Source: a bacterium D16-76 (GTDB lineage: Bacteria; Bacillota; Clostridia; Oscillospirales; Acutalibacteraceae). From it: DNA of 64,000 nt. Position numbers and translations under genes: made by a program. Position 1 is the stretch's first letter; each line of letters begins with the position of its first letter. Location: assembly GCA_009917445.1 (NCBI GenBank), contig QZEE01000014.1, positions 1 to 64,000 on the forward strand. Direction: 5' to 3'. This document shows positions 25,508 through 34,808 of the stretch, piece by piece. The notes under the pieces were generated by a model. That model did no database searches, had not been told where the DNA came from, and saw only the letters and a program-made list of their open reading frames with translations.

Positions 25508-26545
25508 ATGAAAAATAGCGATGAGGTGATGGTATTGAAAGGGTTCATAAAGTATTACGGCAAAAGGATCATCTGGTACGTGATTACCCTGGTGGTTGCC
25601 GTCTTTCTGAACTTCCTGCTGCCCCGCCTGATGCCTGGCGACCCGGTTAAGGCGCTGGCTATCCAGGCTACCCAGGGCGTTACGGACCCCTCGGTGCAGC
25701 AAAAAATGATCGAGCAGTATACTAGGGAATTTGGGCTTGACAAATCTATGCCTGAGCAGCTGGTTATCTATGTTGGCAAGCTGTTCCAGGGCGACCTGGG
25801 CGTTTCCCTTGGCCAGTACCCCCGCACGGTCGCGGACATTTTGGGCTCTTCTGTTGGCTGGTCTTTGGCCTTGCAGATCCCGGCTTTGTTCGTGGGGTGG
25901 ATTTTGGGCAACGGCTTAGGGGCAGTGGCCGCGTATCTCCGCAAGGGGATGGACACTGTGGTGCTGCCGATTTTTATGTTCATTAGCAATATACCGGCCT
26001 TTGGTTTGGCCTTTATCTTGATCTACCTATTTAACGTAAAGTGGGGCATTGCCCCCTCTGGCGGCGGCTACGCCTTTAACCTGATCCCCGCCTTTACCCC
26101 AGAGTTCATTGGCTCTGTGCTGCAGCACTACCAGATGCCTTTCTGGACCATGGTGCTTATTGCTATCGGCGGCCAGGCCATCGGCATGCGCTCTATGTCT
26201 ATTTACGAGCTGAACGCCGATTACGTGAAATACAGCCGTTTCCTTGGCATCAAGGACGGCAAGATCATTACATATGTTTTCCGCAACGCTATGCTGCCTC
26301 AGATTACGGGCCTGGCTATGTCCTTTGGCACCAGCATCGGCGGCAACCTGGTGGCGGAAATGGTGTACAGCTACCCGGGTATCGGCTCTACCATGTTTAA
26401 AGCCATCAGTACCCGCGACTACCCGCTGCTTTCCGGTTGTACCTTGATGATCACCATCATGGTGCTTATCGCCAACCTGGTGGTGGAGGTCCTGTACGGC
26501 GTAATCGATCCTCGCGTCAAGGCGGCGCAGATGGAATCGGAATGA
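25508..26545 (+). CDS. Peptide-type ABC transporter permease, DppB/OppB family
   Basis: A 345-residue inner-membrane permease with six predicted transmembrane segments. The N-terminal RLMPGDPVKAL motif is characteristic of DppB/OppB, as is the cytoplasmic EAA-like coupling segment (ADYVKYSRFLGIKDGKIITY). The ATG at 25508 is the first; a second in-frame ATG at 25529 is preceded very closely by GAGGTG, so the true start is uncertain by 7 codons. It is second in the operon and pairs with the DppC-like permease 39 bases downstream. Confidence 0.93.
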   Translation: MKNSDEVMVLKGFIKYYGKRIIWYVITLVVAVFLNFLLPRLMPGDPVKALAIQATQGVTDPSVQQKMIEQYTREFGLDKSMPEQLVIYVGKLFQGDLGVSLGQYPRTVADILGSSVGWSLALQIPALFVGWILGNGLGAVAAYLRKGMDTVVLPIFMFISNIPAFGLAFILIYLFNVKWGIAPSGGGYAFNLIPAFTPEFIGSVLQHYQMPFWTMVLIAIGGQAIGMRSMSIYELNADYVKYSRFLGIKDGKIITYVFRNAMLPQITGLAMSFGTSIGGNLVAEMVYSYPGIGSTMFKAISTRDYPLLSGCTLMITIMVLIANLVVEVLYGVIDPRVKAAQMESE

Positions 26546-26584
26546 TCGCGCTGTGTACAATAACGAATAGTAGGAGGTAGTGTA

Positions 26585-27826
26585 ATGTTACATCAGTTGA
26601 AGCAAGCCTTCACAAACCCCAAGTTTTTAGTGGGATTTGTCCTTTTTATGCTGATGCTGCTGATATCCTTGATATATCCGTTGCTTTCGGCATTTGAGCC
26701 CCTGGACATGGTGACAACCGGCTTTACAGCCCCCGGCACCTATGTCTCTATTGCAGACGTAGCCAATTCCGATGGCATTGGCATGAATGTAGACGCTTCG
26801 GCCGGCCGTTTGGCAAGCGTTTTGAAAGACGAAGACCGAGAGAAGATGAAGGACTGGATGGTGCGTTTCGGTGGCGTGGCCGAGGGCGACATCGATTTGA
26901 GCGACACCGAGGCTCTTTTGGAAAAGTGGCAGGCTACTTATGATCCGGCTGTCCCGCAAAAGGGCTTGCGCAATGCAGACAAACAGGCTTTTGTCCGTTT
27001 GGATAAGGACATTAAGGCGGCTACTAACAGCGACGGCTTGATTCTTGCCGCAAAAGGCGAGGATGGGCTGGAAGAAGTGAAGACCATTGCTGGCAACACC
27101 TATGTACGTACCGGCGATGTGGTTAGCAAAATTGTGATGCCCCTGGGCGCGGACAACTTTGGCGCGGACGTTATGACCAAGCTGACTTCTTCTATTGCGG
27201 TTTCCCTGCGCATTGGCCTGCTGGCAGGCGTTATTGCCACCCTGATCGGCTTGACCATTGGCCTGCTGTCCGGCTTCCTGGGCGGCTGGGTGGATAACTT
27301 CCTGACTTTCTTGACCAATATCTTTACCGTTATCCCCAGCTTTGTTATCTTGATTTTGATTGCCAACGCTATCAGCGGCACAGCCCGCAGCCCCATGCTG
27401 GTTGGCCTGATTATCGGCCTGACCGCCTGGCCCTGGACAGCCCGTTCTGTGCGCTCCCAGGTGCTCTCCCTGCGCAACCGTGACCACGTGAGCCTGTCGA
27501 AGCTTTCGGGCCACAGCCTGCCCCGTATTATTTTGCAGGACATTTTGCCTTACGTGGCTTCTTACGTTGTGATGGCGTTGATTCTGCAGATTTCCTCCGG
27601 CATCTTGGCGGAAGCGCAGCTCTCTATGCTGGGCCTGGGCCCGGATACCACGACCACTGTGACTTTGGGCATTATGATGAACTGGGCCCAGAAGTTCTCC
27701 GCTGTTTTGGGCGGCGCCTGGTGGGCTTTCGTTCCGGTGGTAATTTCCGTTGCCATCATTACTTTCTCGCTGAACCTGATGAATACGGGCCTGGACCAGG
27801 TGTTCAACCCGCAGCTGCGAGATTAA
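26585..27826 (+). CDS. Peptide-type ABC transporter permease, DppC/OppC family, with a large extracytoplasmic insertion
   Basis: A 413-residue permease. The first transmembrane segment (about 16-38) is followed by roughly 165 mostly hydrophilic residues before the five-helix permease core (from about 205), which carries the coupling segment RDHVSLSKLSGHSLPRIILQ. DppC/OppC proteins are usually near 300 residues, so the external region is unusually large and may contact the binding protein or substrate. The start at 26585 follows TAGGAGGTAG. The adjacent ATPase gene begins 12 bases after its stop. Confidence 0.9.
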   Translation: MLHQLKQAFTNPKFLVGFVLFMLMLLISLIYPLLSAFEPLDMVTTGFTAPGTYVSIADVANSDGIGMNVDASAGRLASVLKDEDREKMKDWMVRFGGVAEGDIDLSDTEALLEKWQATYDPAVPQKGLRNADKQAFVRLDKDIKAATNSDGLILAAKGEDGLEEVKTIAGNTYVRTGDVVSKIVMPLGADNFGADVMTKLTSSIAVSLRIGLLAGVIATLIGLTIGLLSGFLGGWVDNFLTFLTNIFTVIPSFVILILIANAISGTARSPMLVGLIIGLTAWPWTARSVRSQVLSLRNRDHVSLSKLSGHSLPRIILQDILPYVASYVVMALILQISSGILAEAQLSMLGLGPDTTTTVTLGIMMNWAQKFSAVLGGAWWAFVPVVISVAIITFSLNLMNTGLDQVFNPQLRD

Positions 27827-27838
27827 GGAGGGGACATT

Positions 27839-28849
27839 ATGGGAAAAGTAATGCTGGAAGTAAAAGACTTAAAAACAAAATATGTTACGCGGTTTAAGGA
27901 AGACGTGTTCGCGGTAGACGGCGTTTCCTTGAAGATTGAAGAAGGCAAGTCCCTGGGCGTGGCCGGCGAGTCTGGCTGCGGCAAGTCTACCCTGGCCTTG
28001 AGCTTGATTGGTTACTATTTTGCCCCGCTGCATTATATCAGCGGCGAGATTATTATTGACGGCCAGAATATTTCGGGCATGAAGCCGGACGAGGTGCGCA
28101 AGAAGGTTTTGGGCACCGAGGTAGCGTACATCCCCCAGGCCGCCATGAACGCTTTGAACCCCACCCAGAAGATCATCCGCTTTATTGAAGACGTTATCCG
28201 CGTCCATGACAAGAGTTTGAGCAAGAAGGACATCTATGACATGGCGGTGGAACGCTTTAGGATTTTGGGCCTGCCCCCCGAGGTTTTGGAAAAACATGCA
28301 GTAGAACTATCGGGCGGCATGAAGCAGAGGACGGTTATCGCTATCTCCACTATCCTGTCGCCGAAGGTGCTTATTGCCGACGAGCCCTCTTCGGCTTTGG
28401 ACGTTACCAGCCAGAAGATGGTTATCAAAATGATGCGGGAATTGATGGAGAAGGGCTTCATCAAATCTATGATATTTATTACACACGAGCTGCCTTTGCT
28501 GTATAATGTTACAGACGATATTATGGTCATGTACGCGGGCCAGATTGTGGAGCGGGGCACGGCGAAAGAGATGGTCTTTGACCCGGTGCACCCCTATTCC
28601 AAGGGCTTGATGGGTTCCATCATTGTGCCTGAGGAGGGGACTCGGGATGTGAAGCTGGAGGCTATCCCCGGCACCCCCCCCAACCTGAAGCACCCACCGG
28701 ATGGCTGCCGTTTTGCACCGCGGTGCAAGTATGCCAAGCCGGAGTGCAAGGTCTACGATGTGCCGGAGAAGGACTTCGAAGAGCACCGGATGTACCGCTG
28801 CATCTACGATGTAGACTACTTGAAGGAGGCGTATGGCAGAAATGGCTAG
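27839..28849 (+). CDS. Peptide-type ABC transporter ATP-binding protein, DppD/OppD family
   Basis: A 336-residue ATPase that powers import together with its DppF partner. Walker [10 protein letters not shown] (residues about 41-49), Q-loop, signature LSGGMKQR and Walker [13 protein letters not shown] are intact. The C-terminal oligopeptide-transporter extension contains [14 protein letters not shown], the four-cysteine pattern that in relatives binds an iron-sulfur cluster or metal. The start at 27839 follows GGAGGGG. Its 3' end overlaps the next ATPase gene by 17 bases, which implies translational coupling. Confidence 0.95.
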   Translation: MGKVMLEVKDLKTKYVTRFKEDVFAVDGVSLKIEEGKSLGVAGESGCGKSTLALSLIGYYFAPLHYISGEIIIDGQNISGMKPDEVRKKVLGTEVAYIPQAAMNALNPTQKIIRFIEDVIRVHDKSLSKKDIYDMAVERFRILGLPPEVLEKHAVELSGGMKQRTVIAISTILSPKVLIADEPSSALDVTSQKMVIKMMRELMEKGFIKSMIFITHELPLLYNVTDDIMVMYAGQIVERGTAKEMVFDPVHPYSKGLMGSIIVPEEGTRDVKLEAIPGTPPNLKHPPDGCRFAPRCKYAKPECKVYDVPEKDFEEHRMYRCIYDVDYLKEAYGRNG

Positions 28850-29660
28850 AGAGTTGGGGAAATCTGTACTGAGAGGCGAAAATATCACAAAAGTATTCGG
28901 CTACGGCAAGACCCGCACCGAGGCCGTGAAGCAGGTCAACTTCGATTTCCATGAGGGCGAGGTCATTTCCATCGTGGGTGAGTCGGGCTCTGGCAAGACT
29001 ACTATTGCCCGCATGATCTTGGGGCTGATCACGATTACCGACGGCACACTGTACTTTAACGGCCAGCCCCGGGATATTTCCAGCGGCCATAAACGGAAGG
29101 AATATTGGAAGAATATACAGGCTGTTTTCCAGGATCCGTTCTCCTCGTTCAACATGTTTAACAAGATCGACGACCTGTTGATCGACTGCATCAACATGAC
29201 AGGCGGGCGGCATAAGAGCCAGGAAGAAAAGTTTGAGATGATGACTGAGGCCTGCTCCTTTGTAAACCTGAAGTATGCAGAGCTGACGAATAAATATCCT
29301 TTTGAGCTTTCCGGCGGCCAGATGCAGCGTTTGATGATTGCGCGCATCTTCCTGTTGAAGCCGAAGATTCTGATTGCCGACGAGCCTACGTCTATGGTGG
29401 ATGCCTGCTCCCGGGCGACGATTCTTGACATGCTGCTGAAGCTGCGTGACGAGATCGATATGACTATTATTTTTATCACCCATGATATCGGCTTGGCGTA
29501 CTATGTGTCGGACTCTGTGTATATTATGGAGCACGGCGCGTTTGTGGAGGCCGGCCCGGCGGAGGATGTGATCATCCACCCGAAGGCGGCTTATACCAAG
29601 CGTTTGATTTCTGACGTGCCGAAGATTTATGGCGAATGGGATCTGAGTACAGTTGGATAA
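28833..29660 (+). CDS. Peptide-type ABC transporter ATP-binding protein, DppF/OppF family
   Basis: A 275-residue ATPase with Walker [10 protein letters not shown], signature LSGGQMQR and Walker [13 protein letters not shown]. It is shorter than many OppF proteins because it lacks the full C-terminal extension with the cysteine cluster. The start at 28833 lies inside the end of the preceding gene after AAGGAGG; a second ATG at 28842 is possible. It is the last gene of the five-gene importer operon, closed by a terminator directly downstream. Confidence 0.95.
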   Translation: MAEMARELGKSVLRGENITKVFGYGKTRTEAVKQVNFDFHEGEVISIVGESGSGKTTIARMILGLITITDGTLYFNGQPRDISSGHKRKEYWKNIQAVFQDPFSSFNMFNKIDDLLIDCINMTGGRHKSQEEKFEMMTEACSFVNLKYAELTNKYPFELSGGQMQRLMIARIFLLKPKILIADEPTSMVDACSRATILDMLLKLRDEIDMTIIFITHDIGLAYYVSDSVYIMEHGAFVEAGPAEDVIIHPKAAYTKRLISDVPKIYGEWDLSTVG

Positions 29661-29670
29661 CTAGTGGATA

Positions 29671-29709
29671 AAAAAAGGGCCCTTGGCGTGTTGCCAGGGG
29701 CCCTTTTTT
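29671..29709. terminator. Bidirectional terminator between the importer operon and azlD
   Basis: A-rich flank, AAGGGCCC and GGGCCCTT arms with an inner TTGGC/GCCAG helix, and T6 at 29704-29709. The symmetry serves both converging transcripts. Confidence 0.9.
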
Positions 29710-29710
29710 G

Positions 29711-30016
29711 TTAGATTAGAAATAGCTCTGCGACAAAGACTACGAGGCAGCAGGCTACGGCTACAAGGAACAGGCTGCGGCCTTTCCAAGCCAGGTATGC
29801 GCCGGTGGCCAGGGCCAGGAAGCCGGCGATGGGGCTTTGGGTGGCTTGGATGATGGCGGGGAAAGTCATGACAGACAAGGTGACGTAGGGGACGTAGTAC
29901 AGGAAGGAACGGAGGGTTTTGTTTTGGATCTCGCGCCGGATGAGGACTAGGGGCGTGGAGCGGATCAGGTAGGAGACGCCGGCGGAGACGAAGATGTAGA
30001 GCCAGATGTTTTTCAA
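29711..30016 (-). CDS. azlD: Branched-chain amino acid export subunit AzlD
   Basis: A 101-residue membrane protein with four hydrophobic segments, the small partner of AzlC in a two-subunit exporter of branched-chain amino acids. The SYLIRSTPLVLI start and central YVPYVTLSVMTFPAI segment are typical of the AzlD family. Translation starts at a TTG (30016) that overlaps the azlC stop as TTGA, with GGAGG just upstream, so the two genes are coupled. It ends at the terminator shared with the peptide importer operon. Confidence 0.9.
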   Translation of the reverse strand: MKNIWLYIFVSAGVSYLIRSTPLVLIRREIQNKTLRSFLYYVPYVTLSVMTFPAIIQATQSPIAGFLALATGAYLAWKGRSLFLVAVACCLVVFVAELFLI

Positions 30017-30795
30017 GGTTGGTGCGCCTCCTCTTTTTCGGGGTCGACAGGGAACAGGATGGCTGCCCCCAGGGATATGAGTACGGTTAGGGCGATGGTC
30101 TTGACGCCGGGAGAGATGCCAGACAGCAGCGGCCAGCTGGAGGCGCAGAAGCTGAGGGCAAAACTGATAAGCACCAGGGCGCGGACGATTTTGTTCTCTT
30201 TGGCGGGGGGCATGATGATGGCCAGGAACATGCCGTAAAGTCCTACGCTTAAGGCGCTGACAAGGCGCAGGGGCAGGGCGTTGCCTACGATCACCCCTAA
30301 AAAGGTGCCTAAGGCCCAGCCGGGTATGGAGATGGCCATGGCGCCGTAGGTGTACCAGGGGTCCAGGCGGCCGGGGTAGGCGATGGAGATGCCGAAGATT
30401 TCGTCGGTAACGTCGAAGGCCAGCAGCAGGCGGTGGGGCAGGGAGGTGCCGGGGGCCAGCTTTTGGCTGAGGGAACAGCTCATGAGAAGGTAGCGGGCGT
30501 TGGCGACCAGGGTCATGATGGCCACTTCTATGTACCCGGCCCCGGCGGCTGCCAGGGAAAAGACGGCGTATTCACCGGCAGAGGCGTTGTTGGTGAGGCT
30601 TTCTATCATGGCCTGCAGGGCTGAAAAGCCGGCGTTTTTGGCTGCGATACCCAAGGTGAAAGCTACAGCAAAATACCCCAGGGCTATGGGGCAGCCGTCA
30701 AGGATGCCGCGTTTGAAATGGGATGCGTGATGGTTTATGGGAAAGTCCCCCTTTGTTTGTGGGTTTGGGCGGGGCGCCGCGCCGCCCTTATCCAT
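30013..30795 (-). CDS. azlC: Branched-chain amino acid export subunit AzlC
   Basis: A membrane protein of up to 260 residues with about seven hydrophobic segments, the large subunit of the AzlCD exporter. Family sequence begins around FKRGILDGCPIALGYFAVAF and continues with FSALQAMIESL and FDVTDEIFGI. The start is unclear. The only upstream ATG (30795) has no ribosome site and adds a Pro/Gly-rich stretch. A strong purine-rich AAAGGGGGA instead lies about 7 bases before an ATA codon at 30738, from which the typical N-terminus would read. I give the longest frame. It overlaps azlD by four bases. Confidence 0.85.
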   Translation of the reverse strand: MDKGGAAPRPNPQTKGDFPINHHASHFKRGILDGCPIALGYFAVAFTLGIAAKNAGFSALQAMIESLTNNASAGEYAVFSLAAAGAGYIEVAIMTLVANARYLLMSCSLSQKLAPGTSLPHRLLLAFDVTDEIFGISIAYPGRLDPWYTYGAMAISIPGWALGTFLGVIVGNALPLRLVSALSVGLYGMFLAIIMPPAKENKIVRALVLISFALSFCASSWPLLSGISPGVKTIALTVLISLGAAILFPVDPEKEEAHQP

Positions 30796-30899
30796 ATTAG
30801 CCGCTGGGCGGAATTTGTCAAGTGTTTTTCCCTAAAAAAAGCAAATGGGGGCGAAAATAAATGGAAAAGGGGATGTGGGGGATTTTGCGTGAAAACCCT

Positions 30900-30928
30900 T
30901 TGCAAAATCAAGCGGGACAGTGTATAAT
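30900..30928 (+). promoter_or_regulatory. Sigma-A promoter for the DUF951 gene
   Basis: TTGCAA (30900-30905), a 17-base spacer and TATAAT (30923-30928), 55 bases before the start codon. Confidence 0.85.
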
Positions 30929-30982
30929 AGTGCGTGTTTGAGTGCATGTTCGCGGAGCATAAGAAGGAAGGAGGGCGGCAAA

Positions 30983-31177
30983 ATGGACGTGCGTGTGGGG
31001 GATATCCTGCATATGAAGAAGCAGCACCCTTGCGGCAGTACCGTGTTTACGGTGCTGCGGGTGGGGATGGATTTTAAGATCCGCTGCAAGGGCTGCGGGC
31101 GGGAAGTCATGCTGCCCCGGCTGAAATGTGAAAAAAATATAAAGCGCATTGAGCGCCAGACGCCTCCGGAGCCTTAG
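30983..31177 (+). CDS. DUF951 family small protein
   Basis: A 64-residue protein of the DUF951 family, conserved across Firmicutes and often found near translation or replication genes. It reads VRVGDILHMKKQHPCGS...F.VLRVGMDFKIRCKGCGREVMLPR, a small beta-rich fold with a CKGC pair plus one other cysteine (KCEK) that might bind metal. Its function is not known. The ATG at 30983 follows AAGGAGG; the longer frame to 30920 runs over the promoter -10 region and is rejected. prfA follows after 173 bases. Confidence 0.85.
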   Translation: MDVRVGDILHMKKQHPCGSTVFTVLRVGMDFKIRCKGCGREVMLPRLKCEKNIKRIERQTPPEP

Positions 31178-31350
31178 CGGCGCGGTTTTGGGGGTATCTT
31201 GTTTTACGCGCCGGGGCTTTGGGAGGGAAGCCCCGGCGCCCTAAAGTCCCAGAAGGGACATGTGGGCTTTTGTGCGGGAGGGGTACTCGGCTTTATAGCA
31301 ATGTGGAAACCGTGGGACGCAAAGGCTTTAGTGTATAGGAGGAATGAATT

Positions 31351-32409
31351 ATGTTTGAAAATTTGCGGGTATTTGAAAACCGATATGAAGAACTGAACCA
31401 GAAGCTTTATGACCCGGCCAGCGCTGCGGACCGGGAGCTTTATGCCTCTTTGATGAAGGAGCACAAGGAGCTGGAGCCCATTGTGGAGGCTTACCGGGAA
31501 TATGCCCGGTGCGAAACGGCGCTGCAGGGGGCTAAGGAACTGCTGGAGGACCCGGAACTGCGGGAAATGGCCCAGGAGGAAATTAAGGCGAACCAGGCGC
31601 GGCTGGAAGAGCTGGAAGAGGAAATCAAGCTTTTGCTGCTGCCAAAGGACCCCAACGACGGCAAGAATGTGGTGGTGGAGATACGGGGCGGCACGGGCGG
31701 CGAGGAAGCCGCGCTGTTTGCCTATGACCTGTACCGCATGTACACGGCTTACGCGGAGAAGCAGGGCTGGCGCACGGAAATCGTGAGCCTGAACGAGACG
31801 GAGCTGGGGGGCTTTAAGGAAGTGAGCTTTTTGGTGGACGGCCAGGGGGCTTACTCCCGGCTGAAATTTGAGAGCGGGGCCCACCGGGTGCAGCGGGTGC
31901 CGGAAACAGAGACCCAGGGGCGCATACACACCTCGGCCGCTACGGTGGCGGTGATGCCCGAGGCCGAAGAGGTGGAGATCGACATTGACCCCAAGGATCT
32001 GCAGATCGACACCTTCCGTTCCAGCGGGGCGGGGGGGCAGCACATCAACAAGACCAGCTCGGCCATACGCATTACCCACCTGCCTACGGGCATGGTGGTG
32101 GAGTGCCAGGACGAGCGCAGCCAGTATAAAAATAAGGACAAGGCTATGAAGGTGCTGCGGTCCCGGCTGCTGCAGCAGGAACAGGAGAAGGCCAGCGCCC
32201 AGGTGGCCGAGGCCAGGCGCAGCCTGGTGGGCAGCGGCGACCGGTCGGAGCGGATACGGACGTATAATTTCCCCCAGTCCCGGGTGACGGACCACCGCAT
32301 TGGGCTGACGCTTTACAAGCTGGAAGAAATCTTGGGCGGGGGATTGGACGAGCTGGTGGACGCACTGATTGCCGCCGACCGGGCCCGGCAGCTGGAACAG
32401 GCCGACTGA
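31351..32409 (+). CDS. prfA: Peptide chain release factor 1
   Basis: A 352-residue class I release factor that reads UAA and UAG and triggers peptide release. The decoding motif P-x-T is PET within [14 protein letters not shown], which separates RF1 from RF2 (SPF). The catalytic GGQ lies in [15 protein letters not shown]. The N-terminal helical domain (residues 1-100) and the C-terminal domain are complete. The start at 31351 follows AGGAGGAATGAATT. The usual partner prmC, which methylates the GGQ glutamine, is not next to it; the Sua5-CoaE gene follows at 56 bases instead. Confidence 0.97.
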   Translation: MFENLRVFENRYEELNQKLYDPASAADRELYASLMKEHKELEPIVEAYREYARCETALQGAKELLEDPELREMAQEEIKANQARLEELEEEIKLLLLPKDPNDGKNVVVEIRGGTGGEEAALFAYDLYRMYTAYAEKQGWRTEIVSLNETELGGFKEVSFLVDGQGAYSRLKFESGAHRVQRVPETETQGRIHTSAATVAVMPEAEEVEIDIDPKDLQIDTFRSSGAGGQHINKTSSAIRITHLPTGMVVECQDERSQYKNKDKAMKVLRSRLLQQEQEKASAQVAEARRSLVGSGDRSERIRTYNFPQSRVTDHRIGLTLYKLEEILGGGLDELVDALIAADRARQLEQAD

Positions 32410-32465
32410 ATGGGATATGGGCTGGCAGGCTGGGAAAATAATTCACCGGAAGTTGGGGAACCTAC

Positions 32466-34088
32466 ATGGAGACATTGTTTTTAAAAGCGCAGAATACACT
32501 TGACTGGGAGCGAGCGGGGGAGATCCTGCGGCGGGGGGGGCTGGTGGCTATCCCTACGGAGACGGTCTACGGGCTGGCAGCCAACGCCCTGGACGGGGCG
32601 GCTGTGAAGCGGATATACGCCGCTAAGGGCCGGCCCTGCGACAACCCGCTGATCGTCCATGTCAGCGGCTTTTCCCAGATTGCCCCCCTGGTGAAAGAGG
32701 TGCCGGAAGAAGCCCGCAAGCTGGCGGAGGCCTTTTGGCCGGGGCCGCTTACGATGATTTTGGAGAAGTCGGAGCAGGTGCCTATGGAGACCAGCGGGGG
32801 GCTTGGCACGGTGGCCTTGCGCCTGCCGGCCCACCCGGCGGCCCGGGGGGTCATAGAGGCGGCGGGGGTGCCTTTGGCTGCGCCTTCGGCGAACCTTTCG
32901 GGGCGGCCCAGCCCTACTACCTTTGCCCATGTGCGGACAGATTTGAACGGCAAGGTGGACGCCCTTTTGGATGGCGGCGACTGCCAGGTGGGGGTGGAGT
33001 CTACGGTTATTACCCTGGTGGGGGGGACGCCCCGGGTGCTGCGGCCCGGCGGGGTGACGTTGGGGCAGCTGCGGGCTGTTTTAGGCCATGTGGAGCTGGA
33101 CCCGGCGGTGCTGCACCAGCTGGGGGAGGGGGCGCAGGCGGCGTCCCCGGGGATGAAGTATAAGCATTATGCCCCACGGGCCCAGGTGGCTGTGGTGGAT
33201 GGCTCGCCGGAAGAATATGCGCAATATGTAAAGGGCAGGAAGGGCGCATGGGCCCTTTGTTTTGAGGAAGACATGCCTTTGGTGAAGCTGCCGGCTATTT
33301 GTTTGGGTTCCCGGTATGACGGGGCGGAACAGGCCAGGAGGCTGTTTGGGGCGCTTCATCAGCTGGACCAGGAAGGGGCCCAGACGGCCTTTGCCCACTG
33401 CCCTGGGCAAAACGGTGTGGGCCTTGCGGTGTATAACCGGCTGCTGCGGGCGGCGGGGTTCCGGGCGGTATATCCTAAGGGGCCGCTGGTGGTGGGGCTT
33501 GTGGGGCCCAGCGGGGCGGGGAAGTCTACGGCTGGGGCGCGGATGAAACAAGCGGGTTGCTCGGTGCTGGATTGCGATGGTTTGACCCGCAGCGCCCGGG
33601 TATACGATGCGGCCTGCATAGAAGAATTGCAGGGGGCCTTTGGCCCAGAAGTGGCGCCGGGGGGGCTTTTGGATCGGAAGGAGCTGGCGCGCCGGGCCTT
33701 TGCCACGGAGGATGGGCGCAGGCGGCTGGGGGAGATCACCTTCCCGCGGATTTTGGCCCAGGTGCGCCGGGTAGTGGACGCGGCAAGGGATGCCGAGGTG
33801 GCGGTGCTGGTGTTGGACGCGCCTACACTGTTTGAAGCGGGTCTGGACAGCGCCTGTGCGCGGATCCTTGCGGTGACCGCGCCGGAAGAGGTGAGGCTGG
33901 CCCGGGTTATGGAGCGGGACCATTTGAGTTCGGAACAGGCAAGGCAGAGGTTTACCGCCCAGCGGGAGGCGGGCTTTTATACAGGGCGGGCCGATTATGT
34001 GGTGGATAATGGGCCCGGGGCGTCTTGGGAAAAGGCGCTGGACGCTGTTTTATTCCAGCTGAAAGGAGAAGCCGCGAAGCGTTTATGA
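32466..34088 (+). CDS. Fusion of threonylcarbamoyl-AMP synthase (Sua5) and dephospho-CoA kinase (CoaE)
   Basis: One uninterrupted 540-codon frame encodes two enzymes. Residues 1-195 are a YrdC domain (GGLVAIPTETVYGLAANA, the K-R-S-N set in AAKGRPCDNPL and APSANLSGRPSPT) that makes threonylcarbamoyl-AMP for tRNA t6A. Residues 200-335 are the Sua5 C-terminal domain, with the SPGMKYKHYAPRA linker. Residues about 342-540 are CoaE, the last step of CoA synthesis: P-loop VVGLVGPSGAGKST, LDCDGLTRSARVY, and the lid/core RVMERDHLSSEQARQRFTAQ and DYVVDN. The P-loop reads GPSGAGKS rather than the usual GGIGSGKS. The start at 32466 has only a weak GGGGAA site. The downstream transglycosylase overlaps by 4 bases. 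Confidence 0.9.
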   Translation: METLFLKAQNTLDWERAGEILRRGGLVAIPTETVYGLAANALDGAAVKRIYAAKGRPCDNPLIVHVSGFSQIAPLVKEVPEEARKLAEAFWPGPLTMILEKSEQVPMETSGGLGTVALRLPAHPAARGVIEAAGVPLAAPSANLSGRPSPTTFAHVRTDLNGKVDALLDGGDCQVGVESTVITLVGGTPRVLRPGGVTLGQLRAVLGHVELDPAVLHQLGEGAQAASPGMKYKHYAPRAQVAVVDGSPEEYAQYVKGRKGAWALCFEEDMPLVKLPAICLGSRYDGAEQARRLFGALHQLDQEGAQTAFAHCPGQNGVGLAVYNRLLRAAGFRAVYPKGPLVVGLVGPSGAGKSTAGARMKQAGCSVLDCDGLTRSARVYDAACIEELQGAFGPEVAPGGLLDRKELARRAFATEDGRRRLGEITFPRILAQVRRVVDAARDAEVAVLVLDAPTLFEAGLDSACARILAVTAPEEVRLARVMERDHLSSEQARQRFTAQREAGFYTGRADYVVDNGPGASWEKALDAVLFQLKGEAAKRL

Positions 34089-34654
34089 AAAAAGGTCGGA
34101 TTGCCCTGGTGCTTTTTGTAGCTGTGGTTTTGGTGTGGGCTGCGGCTGGGGGGGATTTAGTTGGCTGGGTCATGCACAGGCTTTACCCCCGGCCGTACCG
34201 GGAAATGGTGCGGGGGGAGGCCGCCGAATTCAGCCTGGATGAAAACCTGCTTTACGCGGTGATGAAGGCGGAAAGCGGTTTTGACGAACGGGCGGAGTCC
34301 CGGGCAGGGGCTTGCGGGCTGATGCAGCTGACCCCGGCCACGTTCCAGTGGATTGCGGAACAGTACCCGCCGGAAAATGGGGGCGGGGATATTTTTGACC
34401 CCCGTGATAATGTGCATTGCTCGGGGGCGCTGCTGCGGAAGCTTTTGGATTATTACGGTACGCTGGAAGTGGCCCTGGCAGCTTATAATGCGGGGATGGG
34501 GAATGTGAGCGGGTGGCTGGAAGAGGAGGATTACTCGGCGGACGGCAGGAATTTGCACACGATACCTTACCCGGAGACGGATTCGTATGTGAAGAAGGTT
34601 AAGCGGTATTATGAGACGTACCGCGGGCTTTATGAGCGCGAGGGGGAGGGATGA
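34085..34654 (+). CDS. Lytic transglycosylase (SLT domain)
   Basis: A 189-residue membrane-anchored or secreted enzyme that cleaves the glycan strand of peptidoglycan. It has an N-terminal hydrophobic segment (residues 6-30) and a Slt70-type domain with the catalytic Glu in AVMKAESGFDE, then AGACGLMQLTPAT and AAYNAGMGNVSGWL. The ATG at 34085 overlaps the coaE stop as ATGA, so the gene is translationally coupled. The order coaE then slt is common in Clostridia, which supports that assignment upstream. No cell-division partner is seen nearby. Confidence 0.93.
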   Translation: MKKGRIALVLFVAVVLVWAAAGGDLVGWVMHRLYPRPYREMVRGEAAEFSLDENLLYAVMKAESGFDERAESRAGACGLMQLTPATFQWIAEQYPPENGGGDIFDPRDNVHCSGALLRKLLDYYGTLEVALAAYNAGMGNVSGWLEEEDYSADGRNLHTIPYPETDSYVKKVKRYYETYRGLYEREGEG

Positions 34655-34749
34655 CGGTGCCGAGGGGCTTTTCCGTCATAGTAAAAAAGCAGGCAGCTTT
34701 TTGTGCGGTAAGTTTTGAAAAAATGGATGTTTGTTGTCTGTAAACAAGC

Positions 34750-34778
34750 TTGCGCTTTTATGGGGAACATGGTATAAT
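34750..34778 (+). promoter_or_regulatory. Sigma-A promoter
   Basis: TTGCGC (34750-34755), a 17-base spacer and TATAAT (34773-34778), 31 bases before the following start codon. Confidence 0.7.
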
Positions 34779-34808
34779 CTCCATGAGATTTGGAAAGGAA
34801 GGAAAATT

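Noticed and set aside
23423-25702. 759-codon minus-strand open frame opposite the binding lipoprotein
   Set aside because: It is the complement of a strongly codon-biased gene, giving a Val/Gly/His-rich product with no domain; it also crosses the intergenic attenuator.
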